Part shown: positions 44,876 to 55,287 of the stretch, one piece after another | Position numbering within the stretch: the stretch's first letter is position 1 | Layout: each line of letters begins with the position of its first letter | Source: Chelydra serpentina | Lineage: Eukaryota; Chordata; Testudines; Chelydridae | Reading direction: 5' to 3' | Assembly (NCBI GenBank): GCA_037349315.1 | Contig: JBAIAC010000006.1 | Coordinates: 12,993,501 to 13,057,500 of the forward strand | DNA length: 64,000 nucleotides | Notes under the pieces: generated by a model | Databases searched by the model: none | Told to the model about the DNA's origin: nothing | What the model saw: only the letters and a program-made list of their open reading frames with translations | Position numbers and translations under genes: made by a program

Positions 44876-47080
44876 CACTGGTCTACAATTTTTGAGAAGT
44901 CGTCTGCTTCAGAGATAAAATATGCTATTTAGTATGTATTTTGATGTAACGAATTCAAATATGACAATTAAAACAACTGATTGGCTACTGTTTCGAAGAT
45001 ATTTAAGTTTTTACATTGTATGTCTATGTATATTGTGTAGATAGAGTTTTAATCATAAATTGTAAACCTAGGTCTTTTCATGTGTTTATGGTTGCTTTAC
45101 ATGGTACATAAACAGGACAGGTGAAATAGTAACACTTTAAAAATCAGCAAAGGGGTTATATAAATAAAATTTATTATGAAACAAAAGGCAAAAAACTATT
45201 CTGTACATAGTTTAGTCCTATTCAGTGTCTACTCAGCGCTTCTTGGCTTGTCTCTTGTATTCATTAAATGGAGCATCTCTTGTCACTGTCCAGCAATAGT
45301 CTGCAAGCATTGATGGGCTCCATTTGCCCCGATAGCGTTTCTCCATTGTTGCAATGTCCTGGTGAAATCGCTCGCCGTGCTCGTCGCTCACTGCTCCGCA
45401 GTTCGGTGGGAAAAAAATCTAGACGAGAGTGCAAAAAAATGTATCTTTAGTGACATGTTGCAACCAAGGCTTTTGTATGCCTTGAGGAGGTTTTCCACCA
45501 ACAACCTGTAGTTGTCTGCGTTGTTGTTTCCGAGAAAATGTATTGCCACTAACTGGAAGGCTTTCCATGCCTTTTTTTCCTTGCCATGCAGTGCATGGTC
45601 AAATGCATCATCTCGAAGAAGTTCACGAATCTGAGGACCAACAAAGACACCTTCCTTTATCTTAGCTTCACTTAACCTTGAAAATTTTCCACAGAGGTAC
45701 TTGAAAGCTGCTTGTGTTTTGTCAATGGCCTTGACAAAGTTCTTCATCAGACCCAGCTTGATGTGTAAGGGTGGTAACAAAATCTTCCTTGATTCAACAA
45801 GTGGTGGATGCTGAACACTTTTCCTCCCAGGCTCCAATGACTGTCGGAGTGGCCAATCTTTCTTGATGTAGTGGGAATCTCTTGCACGACTATCCCATTC
45901 GCAGAGAAAACAGCAGTACTTTGTGTATCCAGTCTGCAGACCAAGCAAGAGAGCAACAACCTTCAAATCGCCACAAAGCTGCCACTGATGTTGGTCATAG
46001 TTTATGCACCTCAAAAGTTGTTTCATGTTGTCATAGGTTTCCTTCCTATGGACTGCATGACCAACTGGAATTGATGGCAAAACATTGCCATTGTGCAGTA
46101 AAACAGCTTTAAGACTCGTCTTCGATGAATCAATGAACAGTCTCCACTCATCTGGATCGTGAACGATGTTGAGGGCTGCCATCACACCCTCGATGTTGTT
46201 GCAGGCTACAAGATCACCTTCCATGAAGAAGAATGGGACAAGATCCTTTTGACGGTCACGGAACATGGAAACCCTACCATCACCTGCCAGGAGATTCCAC
46301 TGCTGTAGTCTGGAGCCCAAAAGCTCTGCCTTACTCTTGGGTAGTTCCAAATCCCTGACAAGGTCATTCAGTTCACCTTGTGTTATGAGGTGTGGTTCAG
46401 AGGAGGAGGATGGGAGAAAATGTGGGTCCTGTGACATTGATGGTTCAGGACCAGAAGTTTCATCCTCGTCTGACTCAAGTGAAAATGATTCTGGTGCATC
46501 AGGAACCGGCAGTCCTTCTCCGTGGGGTACTGGACGTATAGCTGATGGAATGTTTGGATAATGCACAGTCCACTTTTTCTTCTTTGACACACCTTTCCCA
46601 ACTGGAGGCACCATGCAGAAGTAACAATTGCTGGTATGATCTGTTGGCTCTTTCCAAATCTTTGGCACTGCAAAAGGCATAGATTTCCTTTTCCTGTTCA
46701 ACCACTGGCGAAGATGTGTTGCAGCATATGTGTGGGGCCCACCTCTCGTCCTGATCTCCAATTTTGCAGCCAAAAGAAAGGTGATAGGCTTTCTTAACCA
46801 TAGTGGTTATACTGCGCTTTTGTGATGCAAAAGTCACTTCACCACAAACATAGCAGAAGTTATCTACACTGTTCACACAAGTACGAGGCATCTCTGCTCA
46901 CTTTGGCTAAACAGAAATGTGTCCCTTTGCAAAATCAAACACTGACAAATAAGAGAGCACGACACTGTATGATTTCTAGAGCTGATATGGGGCAATTTGT
47001 TCAGCAGAGTGATGTAAGCTTCGTTATGATTGCATCATCCATGACTTCTTGGAATAACATGATGCAATTCATATCATGTA
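44876..47080 (-). mobile_element. Putative autonomous DNA transposon of unnamed superfamily
   Basis: A single decayed transposase-like gene lies on the minus strand, with AT-rich non-coding flanks of about 360 bp at its 3' side and about 190 bp at its 5' side. A candidate left terminus is the CACTGGTCTACAATTTTTGA block near 44876. The matching right terminus was not found; a Penelope-like fragment begins at about 47081 and may have inserted near or into that end. Boundaries are therefore tentative. Confidence 0.5.
45233..46891 (-). pseudogene. Transposase-like protein gene with two frameshifts
   Basis: The start MPRTCVNSVDNFCYVCGE at 46891 gives a Cys-rich N-terminal region (CYVCG, HICC, later CYFC) that looks like a zinc-binding domain. 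After a frameshift near 46720 an open stretch continues for about 430 codons. It passes an acidic Ser-rich linker, a helix-like segment 'DLELPKSKAELLGSRLQQWN', 'WRLFIDSSKTSLKAVLLHN', 'LCGDLKVVALLLGLQ', 'CCFLCEWDSRARDSH' and 'HIKLGLMKNFVKAID'. A second frameshift near the A-runs at 45412-45443 returns to the first frame, where 'SDEHGERFHQDI' and a stop at 45235-45233 follow. The spaced Asp, Asp and late Glu are compatible with an RNase H-like DDE core. I recognise this as a widespread uncharacterised animal protein family but cannot name the superfamily. Total length would be about 552 codons. Confidence 0.7.
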
Positions 47081-47675
47081 TCAGAGGGGTAGCCATGTTA
47101 GTCTGGATCTATAGAAGCGACAAAGGGTCCTGTGGCACCTTATAGACTAACAGAGGTATTGAAGCATACGCTTTCGTGGGTCAATACCCACTTCTTCGGA
47201 TGCAAGCAGTGGAAATGTCCAGGGGCAGATATAAATGTGCAGGGAAGATTCAGGCTAGAGATAACGAGGTAAGCTTAATCAGGGAGGGTGAGGCCCTCTT
47301 CTAGCAGTTGAGGTGTGAACACCAAGGGAGGAGAAACTGCTTTTGTAGTTGGCTAGCCATTCATAGTCTTTGTTTAGTCCTGAGCTGATGGTGTCAAATT
47401 TGCAAATGAACTGAAGCTCTGCAGTTTCTCTTTGGAGTCTGGTCCTGAAGTTTTTTTGCTGCAGGATGGCTACCTTTAGGTCTGCAATTGTGTGTCCAGG
47501 GAGGTTGAAGTGTTCTCCTACAGGCTTTTGTATATTGCCATTCCTTATATCTGATTTGTGTCCATTTATCCTTTTGCGTAAGGACTGTCCAGTTTGACCG
47601 ATGTACATAGCAGAGGGGCATTGCTGGCATATTATGGCATATATTACATTGGTGGATGTTCACCTGCTAAATCTA
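47081..47675 (-). mobile_element. Penelope-like element, 3' end with GIY-YIG endonuclease
   Basis: Minus-strand 47608-47279 is open and encodes 'MYIGQTGQSLRKRINGHK', 'PVGEHFNLPGHT' and 'LQRETAELQFICKFDT', the GIY-YIG endonuclease domain that Penelope-like retroelements use for cleavage. An upstream part ('VIYAIICQQCPSA') is in frame with it. The tail at 47081-47200 carries the AGACTAACAGAGGTATTGAA and CCCACTTCTTCGGATGCA blocks also seen at 63357-63551. The RT portion is absent. Confidence 0.82.
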
Positions 47676-47679
47676 GCTG

Positions 47680-48240
47680 TTTACCTCTGCGGAAGAACAG
47701 TAGTTAGGCCAAAGATAAATGTGGCTCTATTTCTCTATTTTCATGATTAAATATCACGTGAAAATAGGACTATTGAAGCTTCAATAAATTACCAGTTTAT
47801 TCCTACAATAAACTGCTAAGGTACATTTCAGTTTTCACTGTTTATATGTTCTGTTGGTCTGATTCTATCCTTACACACATCAATGTAAATCCAGAGTAAC
47901 TCCACGGACTTCAGTAGAAATACTATCCTTTATTAGCCTCTCTTATATAGACCTAGAACCTGAGGTACAGAGAAGTGCAACTTCTTGTCCCAAATCACAC
48001 AGCAAGCCTGGGGCAGAGCCAGAAATATAACCTTGAAGTCTTGACTCCCAGTTCGCTACTCTGGCCATTATTCACAGCTAGAAATAGAACCCAGGAGACC
48101 CAGCACCTAGCCCCCTGGTCTGAACATTCAAAAACACTTCCCACTGTCCTTAACAGCTTCCATGAAGAGATGTAGCAAAGGATTCTGGGGTGCATTTGTG
48201 CTGGAAGCAAGCAACTGAGCAGAAACAGGGCCCCATCCTT
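47680..48240. other. Intergenic sequence with a MIR-like relic
   Basis: 47945-48070 contains 'CCTGAGGTACAGAGAAGTGCA', 'CCCAAATCACACAGCAAGCC' and 'GGGGCAGAGCCAGAA', which are reverse-complement MIR blocks. Otherwise nothing recognised. Confidence 0.55.
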
Positions 48241-48248
48241 TCCATGTA

Positions 48249-48368
48249 GGGTGACCAGATGTCCCGATTTTATAGGGACAGTCCAGATTTTTGGGTCTTT
48301 TTCTTATATAGGCTCCTATTACCCCCCACCCCCTGTCCCGTTTTTTCACATTTGCTGTCTGGTCACCC
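48249..48368. mobile_element. Tc1/mariner-type MITE, copy 1
   Basis: Ends are GGGTGACCAGA and TCTGGTCACCC, with TA on each side (48247-48248 and 48369-48370), as for Tc1/mariner insertions. It is about 120 bp. A close copy in the same orientation is at 49938-50056. Confidence 0.85.
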
Positions 48369-48639
48369 TATTTCCATGTACAAAATGAGGAAGACGGAGG
48401 AAGGATGGCTTGCCAACCTGGGTGCATAGGTGGCAGAGAGAGAAGCCAATGGGACAAGGAGGTCCCCAATCCTGCCTTGACCTGCAGGAACCCATTAGCC
48501 TAGAGCTCACTCTGCTGGCAAGCCCCATTTCACTTTGCAACAGCAATAAATCAGGTATATTGTGTCTCATGTAACAGCAGACACGCGAGGAAACACACAC
48601 ACACACACAAACCTTGCACCACAGCCCTCACTTATACCC

Positions 48640-49680
48640 TCCCTTAGCTTCCAATTGAATCCCCCTGGCATCACTTGCCCTGCCCTCGTTTCCTATTGAA
48701 ACCCCCACGGCACCTACTCCACAGCAGCTCGCTGCATCCGCCCGCCCCCTCCACTGAGCGCACGAGGCTTGTCCTTCTTCCCACAGCCCGTCCCACGCCC
48801 CCAGTAGCCTGCTAGCCTGCTGCCCTCCCCTGCTTCCACTCCCCCACACACCAGCGCCGTGCGCGTGCGCGCGCGCGCGCTCCCGCAGCTCCGCTCCCTC
48901 TCTCTCACCTCGCACCTGCACCCTCTAGGAGCCAAACAGCTCATTCCATTTTCTTTCCGCTCCAGAACCCCGCTGGCCAATCAGATCACAGGCCGAGGGC
49001 GCTCTGACCAACCAAAGAGCCACCGGCTCTCAATAACCCCCCCCCCCCCCTCTCCCCACACGCCTACCGCCTGTGGTGTTGCGGTTCACTTTTGACAGTT
49101 GGGGCTGCCGTTGAAGGAAGCGAGGGGGTTTCAGTGCGCAGGCGCGAAGGACTCGGTCGTTTCTCGCCCTGTGAGGGAGCCGCGCAGCAGCGAGCGAGTG
49201 ACCTTCCGGCGCTGCCCGGGGACTCGGAGGGGTAAGCTGAGGATCCCGGCTGCGGTAGGGGCGAGTGGGGGGAGACCGCGCCCCCCTCGGGGAGGTGTAT
49301 GCAGAGGGGTCTCCCCTCCTCTTTTGACAGTTGGGTTGGACCCCCCCCCCCCGCAATCCCATGTACTGTGCCCGCCCCGACTGCTTGGCGAGGCCCCACC
49401 CCATAGATACCTGGTGGGGGAGTGTCCCCTGTATCCCCTTAGCCAGTAAGCCCGCCTCCCATCCCAAGCACCTGGTGAGGTGCACTTGCCTTGTTCCGCC
49501 CCCGCCCCCAGCGGCTTGAGTGCCTGGCCGGGTGTCCGCCCTTGCTTGCCTGCGGTGCCCGCCCTTGCTTGCCTGCGGTGCCAGTTGCCTGCAACGTCCT
49601 TCACTGCGTCCCCGAGTAGGGCTGGACTGGGCATATGTGACCGTTGTTCAGCTTCCGCCCGGAGGTGGCTGCGTTGTGGT
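48640..49680 (+). promoter_or_regulatory. ENPP4: GC-rich (CpG-island-like) promoter region of ENPP4
   Basis: The base composition changes abruptly to GC-rich with many CpG dinucleotides between about 48640 and 49680, including an alternating CG/GT purine-pyrimidine stretch at 48857-48881. CCAAT-containing words (GGCCAATCAG near 48974; GACCAACCAAAGAG near 49007) lie upstream of the proposed exon 1. No TATA box is evident. This fits a broadly expressed CpG-island promoter. Open frames here on both strands are a by-product of the GC content. Confidence 0.7.
49080..49231 (+). other. ENPP4: Probable untranslated exon 1 of ENPP4
   Basis: Within the GC-rich island, a strong donor GGG|GTAAGC follows 49231. 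The next acceptor upstream of coding sequence is at 54421-54422. The exon has no conserved reading frame and would be entirely 5' untranslated. The transcription start is not defined by sequence alone; 49080 is a guess. Confidence 0.5.
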
Positions 49681-49937
49681 GGGAGCTAACGTGATCCCTG
49701 TTCACTATTGCGGGGGGGGGCTCTGGGATCCTTTCGAATGCAAGGAAGGTGTTACATACCTGCCCTGTCTTCGGGACAAGTGGCCGGAGAAGATGGAGTC
49801 TGGCTTTATGTTCAGCTAATGAACTACGTTGGGAACAGAAAATGGAAGCGTAGCGTGGCCACCTTAGTGCGACTCGGTGTATGCAATAGTCGTGTGTTCC
49901 TGCCGGTGCGTTTGTAAGCCGATGTCACAGTGTGGTA

Positions 49938-50056
49938 GGGTGACCAGATGTCCCGATTGTATAGGGACAGTCCCGATATTTGGGGCTTTTTCTTACATAG
50001 GAGCCTATTACCCCCCACCCCCGTCCTGATTTTTCACACTTACTGTCTGGTCACCC
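49938..50056. mobile_element. Tc1/mariner-type MITE, copy 2
   Basis: Same family as 48249-48368, with GGGTGACCAGATGTCCCGAT at the left, TCTGGTCACCC at the right, and flanking TA (49936-49937, 50057-50058). It would lie in intron 1 of ENPP4, about 0.7 kb after the exon 1 donor. Confidence 0.87.
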
Positions 50057-50261
50057 TACAGGGTGGTGGAAACAAGACATTGATACTGTCTTCCCCTTTC
50101 CCTGTATTTTGTTTCTTTGCCTATGACAGCTGAGTAGTGTGCAAGATTTGTGGATTTATATGTTCTGAAACTAGATTGTGAGAAAATAGGATGAGATAAG
50201 ATGGCAAAGTGAAATGAGTACTAGGTTTTTTGGAGTGTTGAATCACACGTAGCTTCCCTTA

Positions 50262-50440
50262 GGGGAGGGATAGCTCAGTGGGTTGAGCAGTGGCTTGCCA
50301 CCCGGGGTTGGCAGTTCAATCCTTGAGGGGGCCATTTAGGGATCTGGGGCAAAATCTGTCAGGGGACAGTACTTGGTTCTGCTAGTGAAGGCAGGGGACT
50401 AGACTTGATGACCTTCAAGGTGCTTCCAGTTCTGTGAGAT
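50262..50440 (+). repeat. tRNA-derived SINE of cryptodiran turtles (Cry type)
   Basis: It begins GGGGAGGGATAGCTCAGTGG with a pol III A box (TAGCTCAGTGGG, 50271-50282) and a B box (AGTTCAATCC near 50313-50322) at tRNA spacing. The tRNA-unrelated body 'TTAGGGATCTGGGGCAAAA' follows. The tail 'ACTAGACTTGATGACCTTC' resembles CR1 3' ends, consistent with mobilisation by that LINE. It is not a tRNA gene, because the cloverleaf is degenerate. Confidence 0.9.
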
Positions 50441-50444
50441 TGGC

Positions 50445-52590
50445 ATATCTCCATATATTATATTATTAACTTCACATATCAGAGGAAACAGACAACTAGT
50501 TTAGATCCCAATTTTAGATCTTTTTAAATGCAAAACTATTTTAATGTTTCAGTGAGCATGGTGTTGGATTTTTGTGTTTGGACTTAAACATGTCTCTGTA
50601 GTAATGACTTCAAATGCAACACATTGTATTAATGGATGTTAACCAGGAAGTTAAACCGGCCAGTCTAGCGTCATTTTTCCAAATTGAGTAGCACATACAG
50701 TGAAAATATAGTGAAAAGTAAATTAGACTTTCGTGGATTCCAGTGTCACGAATGCTGCTACTTGACCTTATTAACAGCGGTAAGGGGAATTATTATAACA
50801 CCTTTATCATCTGTAAAGGCAATCCTAAACATTCAAACTCTAAAATTTAACTACAGTTCTAAACTTCTTACTTAAAGAATACTCAATACTTTGTAGCCTA
50901 TTCCTTTGAAGTGACTCTTGAATGGAAAACCAGGATGTAATAGGTATACATAGCCATAATGTGAATAGAAATATTTATCAAATACTTATCTCTTGTAGCA
51001 ATTAGAAGTAAAAGGTCAAATGTAAACCTAAAGTTTAAGAAAGAGTTTAGAAAACTTGCCTGCAGCATTTCTGAGCTGACTCTTCCTTAGTCTTACTTGG
51101 TTGCATTAGGTATTTTTGCATCAAGATAACTACAGCAGTCCAAAACCTCCCATCTAGACAAACTATTGGCCTTGATCTACTAGCAAAGGCTGTTGCCATA
51201 AAGAATTTATGAAGACTGGCTGAAATTCTACTCTTTAAAAAACATGTCAACAGCTGGTGCATCAATCATGGGTTGCAAGAGCTTCAGTTTTGGCACTCTA
51301 TGAAGGTTTGGGAATAGTTTTGTCAAACTTCTTGTTCAAACAGAACCCACATTAAGTCAAGGATTTGGATTGAAATTATAGCTCCTTAGATGTCAACATA
51401 TATATATTCTACTGTGCTAATAGTTCACCCACCTTTCATTACACTACACAAAATTCATGAATATTAAAAAACTAAATGGGGGTGTGTGTCAGTTTTCAAG
51501 GCTTATGTTTCTGTCTGTATAGTAGCAACACCTATTAGACAGGTGGCTAAACACTGTCCATTATCCCCCTGTCTTCAATTGCTTATTCCTTTTGGCAAAC
51601 TGTTTGGGCTGAAATTTTTCATGCTTGATCTCTGCCTCAGGCTGAATTATTATTTTTTTTTAAACACTTCAACAAAAATCCTTAAACTAAGGGGAAAATA
51701 GGCAGCTTTAACAAAGTTAAGCCATCTCTTAGAATTTTAAGAGCACCGGTACCTCAGGATTTGAAATGGATACTTGAAACTTGGCCGGGGAAATAGTTCA
51801 ATTGTGAAGGAGGTACCATTTGTTGCCACTGATTTGGCTAAACTACAAAACACAGAAAACTGTCTCTTGCACATGTACAGTAGAGTTTGTCAGAAGCATG
51901 CTGTTGAAATTAATCTTCAAGCAATATTGCTCAACTGGCCTGCGCTTCAGGAATATGTCATCTGCTGATATCGTAGGAAGATTTGTGCAACCTGGAACTT
52001 CACCTCATGTTTCTTAGCAATTTATCAGGCAGTCCTAGTCCTCCCTACACAGTCCTCATGCCACCCAGGCTAAATTGCAGCACATCCTCTCTGCTCCAGG
52101 CCAATCTCTGTCTGTCTGTTAGGTAACTTTGTAAAACATGCCTTCAGAACTTGCATTCCTGTTTTCTACATTAATTAATGGTCTGCCGATATTATGCTAC
52201 AGCATGAAGTTACTACTCTACAAGTCAGGTGTTTTTTTTTCCAATGAGAATTTAAAGAACATACTTTCACTCTGGTATAGTAGTGTGTAGTAGTCCAAGT
52301 GCTAGCTTTGACGAAAGTAGAACTCCTGGTCAATTTGGCAGTGTTACCTGTGCAGCAGTCAAGGACTTGTCCACAAACAATTAGTTTTCTGCAAGCTGGC
52401 GCTAGTCCACAGCAGGCTAGCACTAGGTAGATTCCAACTCTGTGAACCCCACTGATGTGCATTAACAATTCGTTAATGTGCTTTGATATGGTCCTGTTTT
52501 CAAAGAGGACTATTTCAAAGTGCATTAGTAAACTGTTAGTGGACATCAGCGGGGTTCACACAGATAGTTAGTTCATAGATTGACACCCCA
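50445..52590. other. ENPP4 intron 1, no further gene recognised
   Basis: AT-rich sequence with only short unsupported open frames. Confidence 0.5.
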
Positions 52591-52599
52591 TCTTGCCAC

Positions 52600-54135
52600 A
52601 AATTAAATGTCTGTTCTTCAGAAAGTTCCCACTCAGTCTTCTTTTCTCAAAACTAAATATTCCCAGATTTTTACCTTTCCTCATAGGTCTGCCTTTCTAA
52701 ACCTTTTATCAGTTATATTGCTCTTTTGATTCTCTGCAGTTTTTGCAATGCCCAAAGCTGGACACAGTACTACTCCAGCGGAGGCCTCACAAGTGCCAAG
52801 TAAAGTGGGACAGTTACTTCACATGTCTTCACAGGCCGATACTCCTGTTCAGGGTGAAAGTAACTTAAAGGACTTACCGGTACGCCGGAGTCCTGAGTGG
52901 CGGGGGAGGGAGCTCAACCGAAAGAGGCTGGCCCTTTAAATCGCCGACGGAGCCCAGGGGCTCCCGGCTGCCATCGCTACCCTGGGGCTCCAGGCTTTGG
53001 CAGAGCTTTAAAGGGCCTGGGGCTCTGCTGCAGTAGCCGGGAGCCCCTGGCCCTTTAAATCACTGCGGGAGCCCTGGGCCACCGCTTCTACCCCGGGGGT
53101 CCAGTGGCATTTAAAGGGCCCAGGGCTCCCCGCAGCGGCTGGAGCTCCAGGCCCTTTAAATCGCCACCCGAGCCCCACTGCTGGAGCCCCTGGGGTAGCG
53201 GCAGCAGCCGGGGGCTCCAGTGGTGATTTAAAGGGCCCTTTAAATCACTGCCTGAGCCACCTCCGCCACCCAGGGGCTCTGGCGGCAATTTAAAGGGCCC
53301 GGGGCTGCGGTTGCTGCCAGGAGTCCCAGGCCCTTTAAATTGCTGGCCTGGGGAAGCTGGTCTGGCATGGCGTACCGGCCTGTACTGGCTTACTTTCACC
53401 TCTGCTCCCGTTAATACACCCCAGAATTATATTAGATTGTTTCTCGAGTGCCTCACATTGTTGGCTTGTATTCAATTTGTGATCCGCTACAGCCCCCAGA
53501 TCTCCGCAGTACTACTGTGTAGCCTGTTGTTCCCCATTGTGTGTTTTGTGCATTTTAATTTTTTTTTATTAATTGTAATAATTGTTGATTTGAGACCAAT
53601 TCTCTAATTTGTCAAGGTCCTTTTGGATTCTAAATATGTCCTCCAAAGTGCTGGCAACCCTTCCCAGCTTGGTGGTGTCTTCACATTTTAAAAACCCACT
53701 CTCCATTCCATTATCCAGGTCATTAATGAAAATATTGACTAGTAATGGACCCAGAATGGATGCCTGCAGAATCCCACTAGATATAGTCTCCCATTTTGAC
53801 AATGAGTCATCGATAATGACTCTTTGAGTACAGTCTTTCAATGAGTTGTGCACCCACAATATAGTAACTTCATTAGTAGACCATGTTTCCGTAGTGTAGT
53901 TATGAGAATGTGATATGGGATTGTGTCAAAGCCTTACTAAAATCAGGATCTATCACATCTACTGCTTATCCCTATTCACTAGGCCAGTAACCATGTCAAA
54001 GAAGGAAATTAGATTGGTTTGGCCTGCTTTTGTTCTGACAAATCCATGTTAGCTGTTGCCTATTGCTGCATTATCCTCTAGATGATTACAAAATGATAGT
54101 GGAACAAGTTATTAAACAATCTTTACAAGTATCAA
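52600..54135 (-). mobile_element. CR1 LINE, old, minus strand, split by a hAT MITE
   Basis: On the minus strand 53859-53569 retains RT sequence ('ILGPLLVNIFINDLD', 'LGRVASTLEDI'). The FADD box is decayed to 'CEDTTKL'. Upstream RT parts extend to about 54135, and the 3' untranslated part continues at 52849-52600 ('CTGGACACAGTACTACTCCAG' on the plus strand). The element is interrupted at 52850-53404. Confidence 0.82.
52850..53404. mobile_element. Non-autonomous hAT element (555 bp) inside CR1
   Basis: Ends CAGGGTGAAAGTAA and TTACTTTCACCTCTG are inverted. The flanking 8-bp repeats CTCCTGTT (52842-52849) and CTCCCGTT (53405-53412) differ by one base. The interior is a GC-rich series of diverged units around the word GGCCCTTTAAAT, occurring about eight times in both orientations, plus GGTACGCC/GGCGTACC near the ends. 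It encodes no protein. Confidence 0.88.
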
Positions 54136-54422
54136 AAGTTAGGATGACTAGTCTATAATTAATAGAATTTATGAAGTAAAAAGTTAAATTGCTCGTGTGT
54201 TTACCTAAAAAACTAGGGGCCAATTCCGCTGCTATTGATGTCAATGGAAATTTTACCATTGATTTCAATGAATCCAAGATTGGGCCAATAGTGATCTCAC
54301 AGTTAAAACCCTCTCTGGAAAGATGCGTGAAAAATTTTAAATATTTAACATAGCTACCTAAGCCATCTCCAGTGTAACACATTTGAGATTGCATGTATAA
54401 TAAAATCTTTTTAATTTTTCAG

Positions 54423-55287
54423 GTACATCAGATTGGCTGCTGGGAACATTTTGAAATGTTGTCCACAATGAAATTAACACTCTTTCTTTCTGGAATTCTA
54501 GCCTGTTATGGTGGAAATGCTAACTATGATTCAATACCCAAGTTACTCCTGGTGTCCTTTGATGGTTTCAGGGCTGACTATCTGAAAAACTATAGACTTC
54601 CTCATCTCCAGGAGTTTATTGAGGATGGTGTGTTGGTAGAACAAGTTACAAATGCTTTTATCACAAAAACTTTCCCAAACCATTACAGCATAGTGACAGG
54701 CTTATATGAAGAAAGCCATGGCATTGTGGCTAACACAATGTATGAAGAAGATACAAAGAAGAAGTTTTCAGAGTTGAATGACACAGATCCTTTCTGGTGG
54801 AACGAGGCAACTCCTATTTGGGTGACAAATCAGCAGCAAGAGAATAGAAGAAGTGCTGCTGCAATGTGGCCTGGTACTGATGTAAAAATTAACAACACAA
54901 TACCTCATTTTTTTATGAAGTATAATTATTCAGTAACATTTAAAGAGAGAATGGAGAACATTACTATGTGGCTGAACAACTCTAACCCACCAGTTACTTT
55001 TGCTACACTCTATTGGGAAGAACCAGATGCAAGTGGGCATAAATATGGGCCAGGAGATAAAGAAAACATGAAAAAAGTGTTAGAACAAGTGGATAACTAC
55101 ATTGGTTCACTTATTTATAAACTCAAGGCATTGGGATTGTGGGAGAACATTAATGTCATCATTACAAGTGATCATGGAATGACCCAGTGTTTCCCGAACA
55201 AGCTGATTAAACTGGACAATTGCATTGGCCGTGGTAACTACACTCTGGTAGACAAGACACCAGTTGCTGCAATACTGCCAAGGAATA
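54423..55287 (+). CDS. ENPP4: ENPP4 exon 2 (first coding exon)
   Basis: The acceptor is TTTAATTTTTCAG at 54410-54422. The exon has 45 untranslated bases, then 820 coding bases from ATG 54468. The donor GTATGT follows 55287. This exon holds the signal peptide and most of the catalytic domain. Reading past the donor gives only intronic sequence with a stop at 55452-55454. Confidence 0.94.

Noticed and set aside
49030..49634. Several open frames of 100-167 codons on both strands
   Set aside because: They overlap the CpG-rich ENPP4 promoter. No motif, start context or family resemblance supports them, and GC content alone explains the lack of stops.
50262..50335. Possible tRNA gene (A and B boxes)
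   Set aside because: The promoter boxes belong to a SINE: the cloverleaf is degenerate and a SINE body with a CR1-like tail follows.
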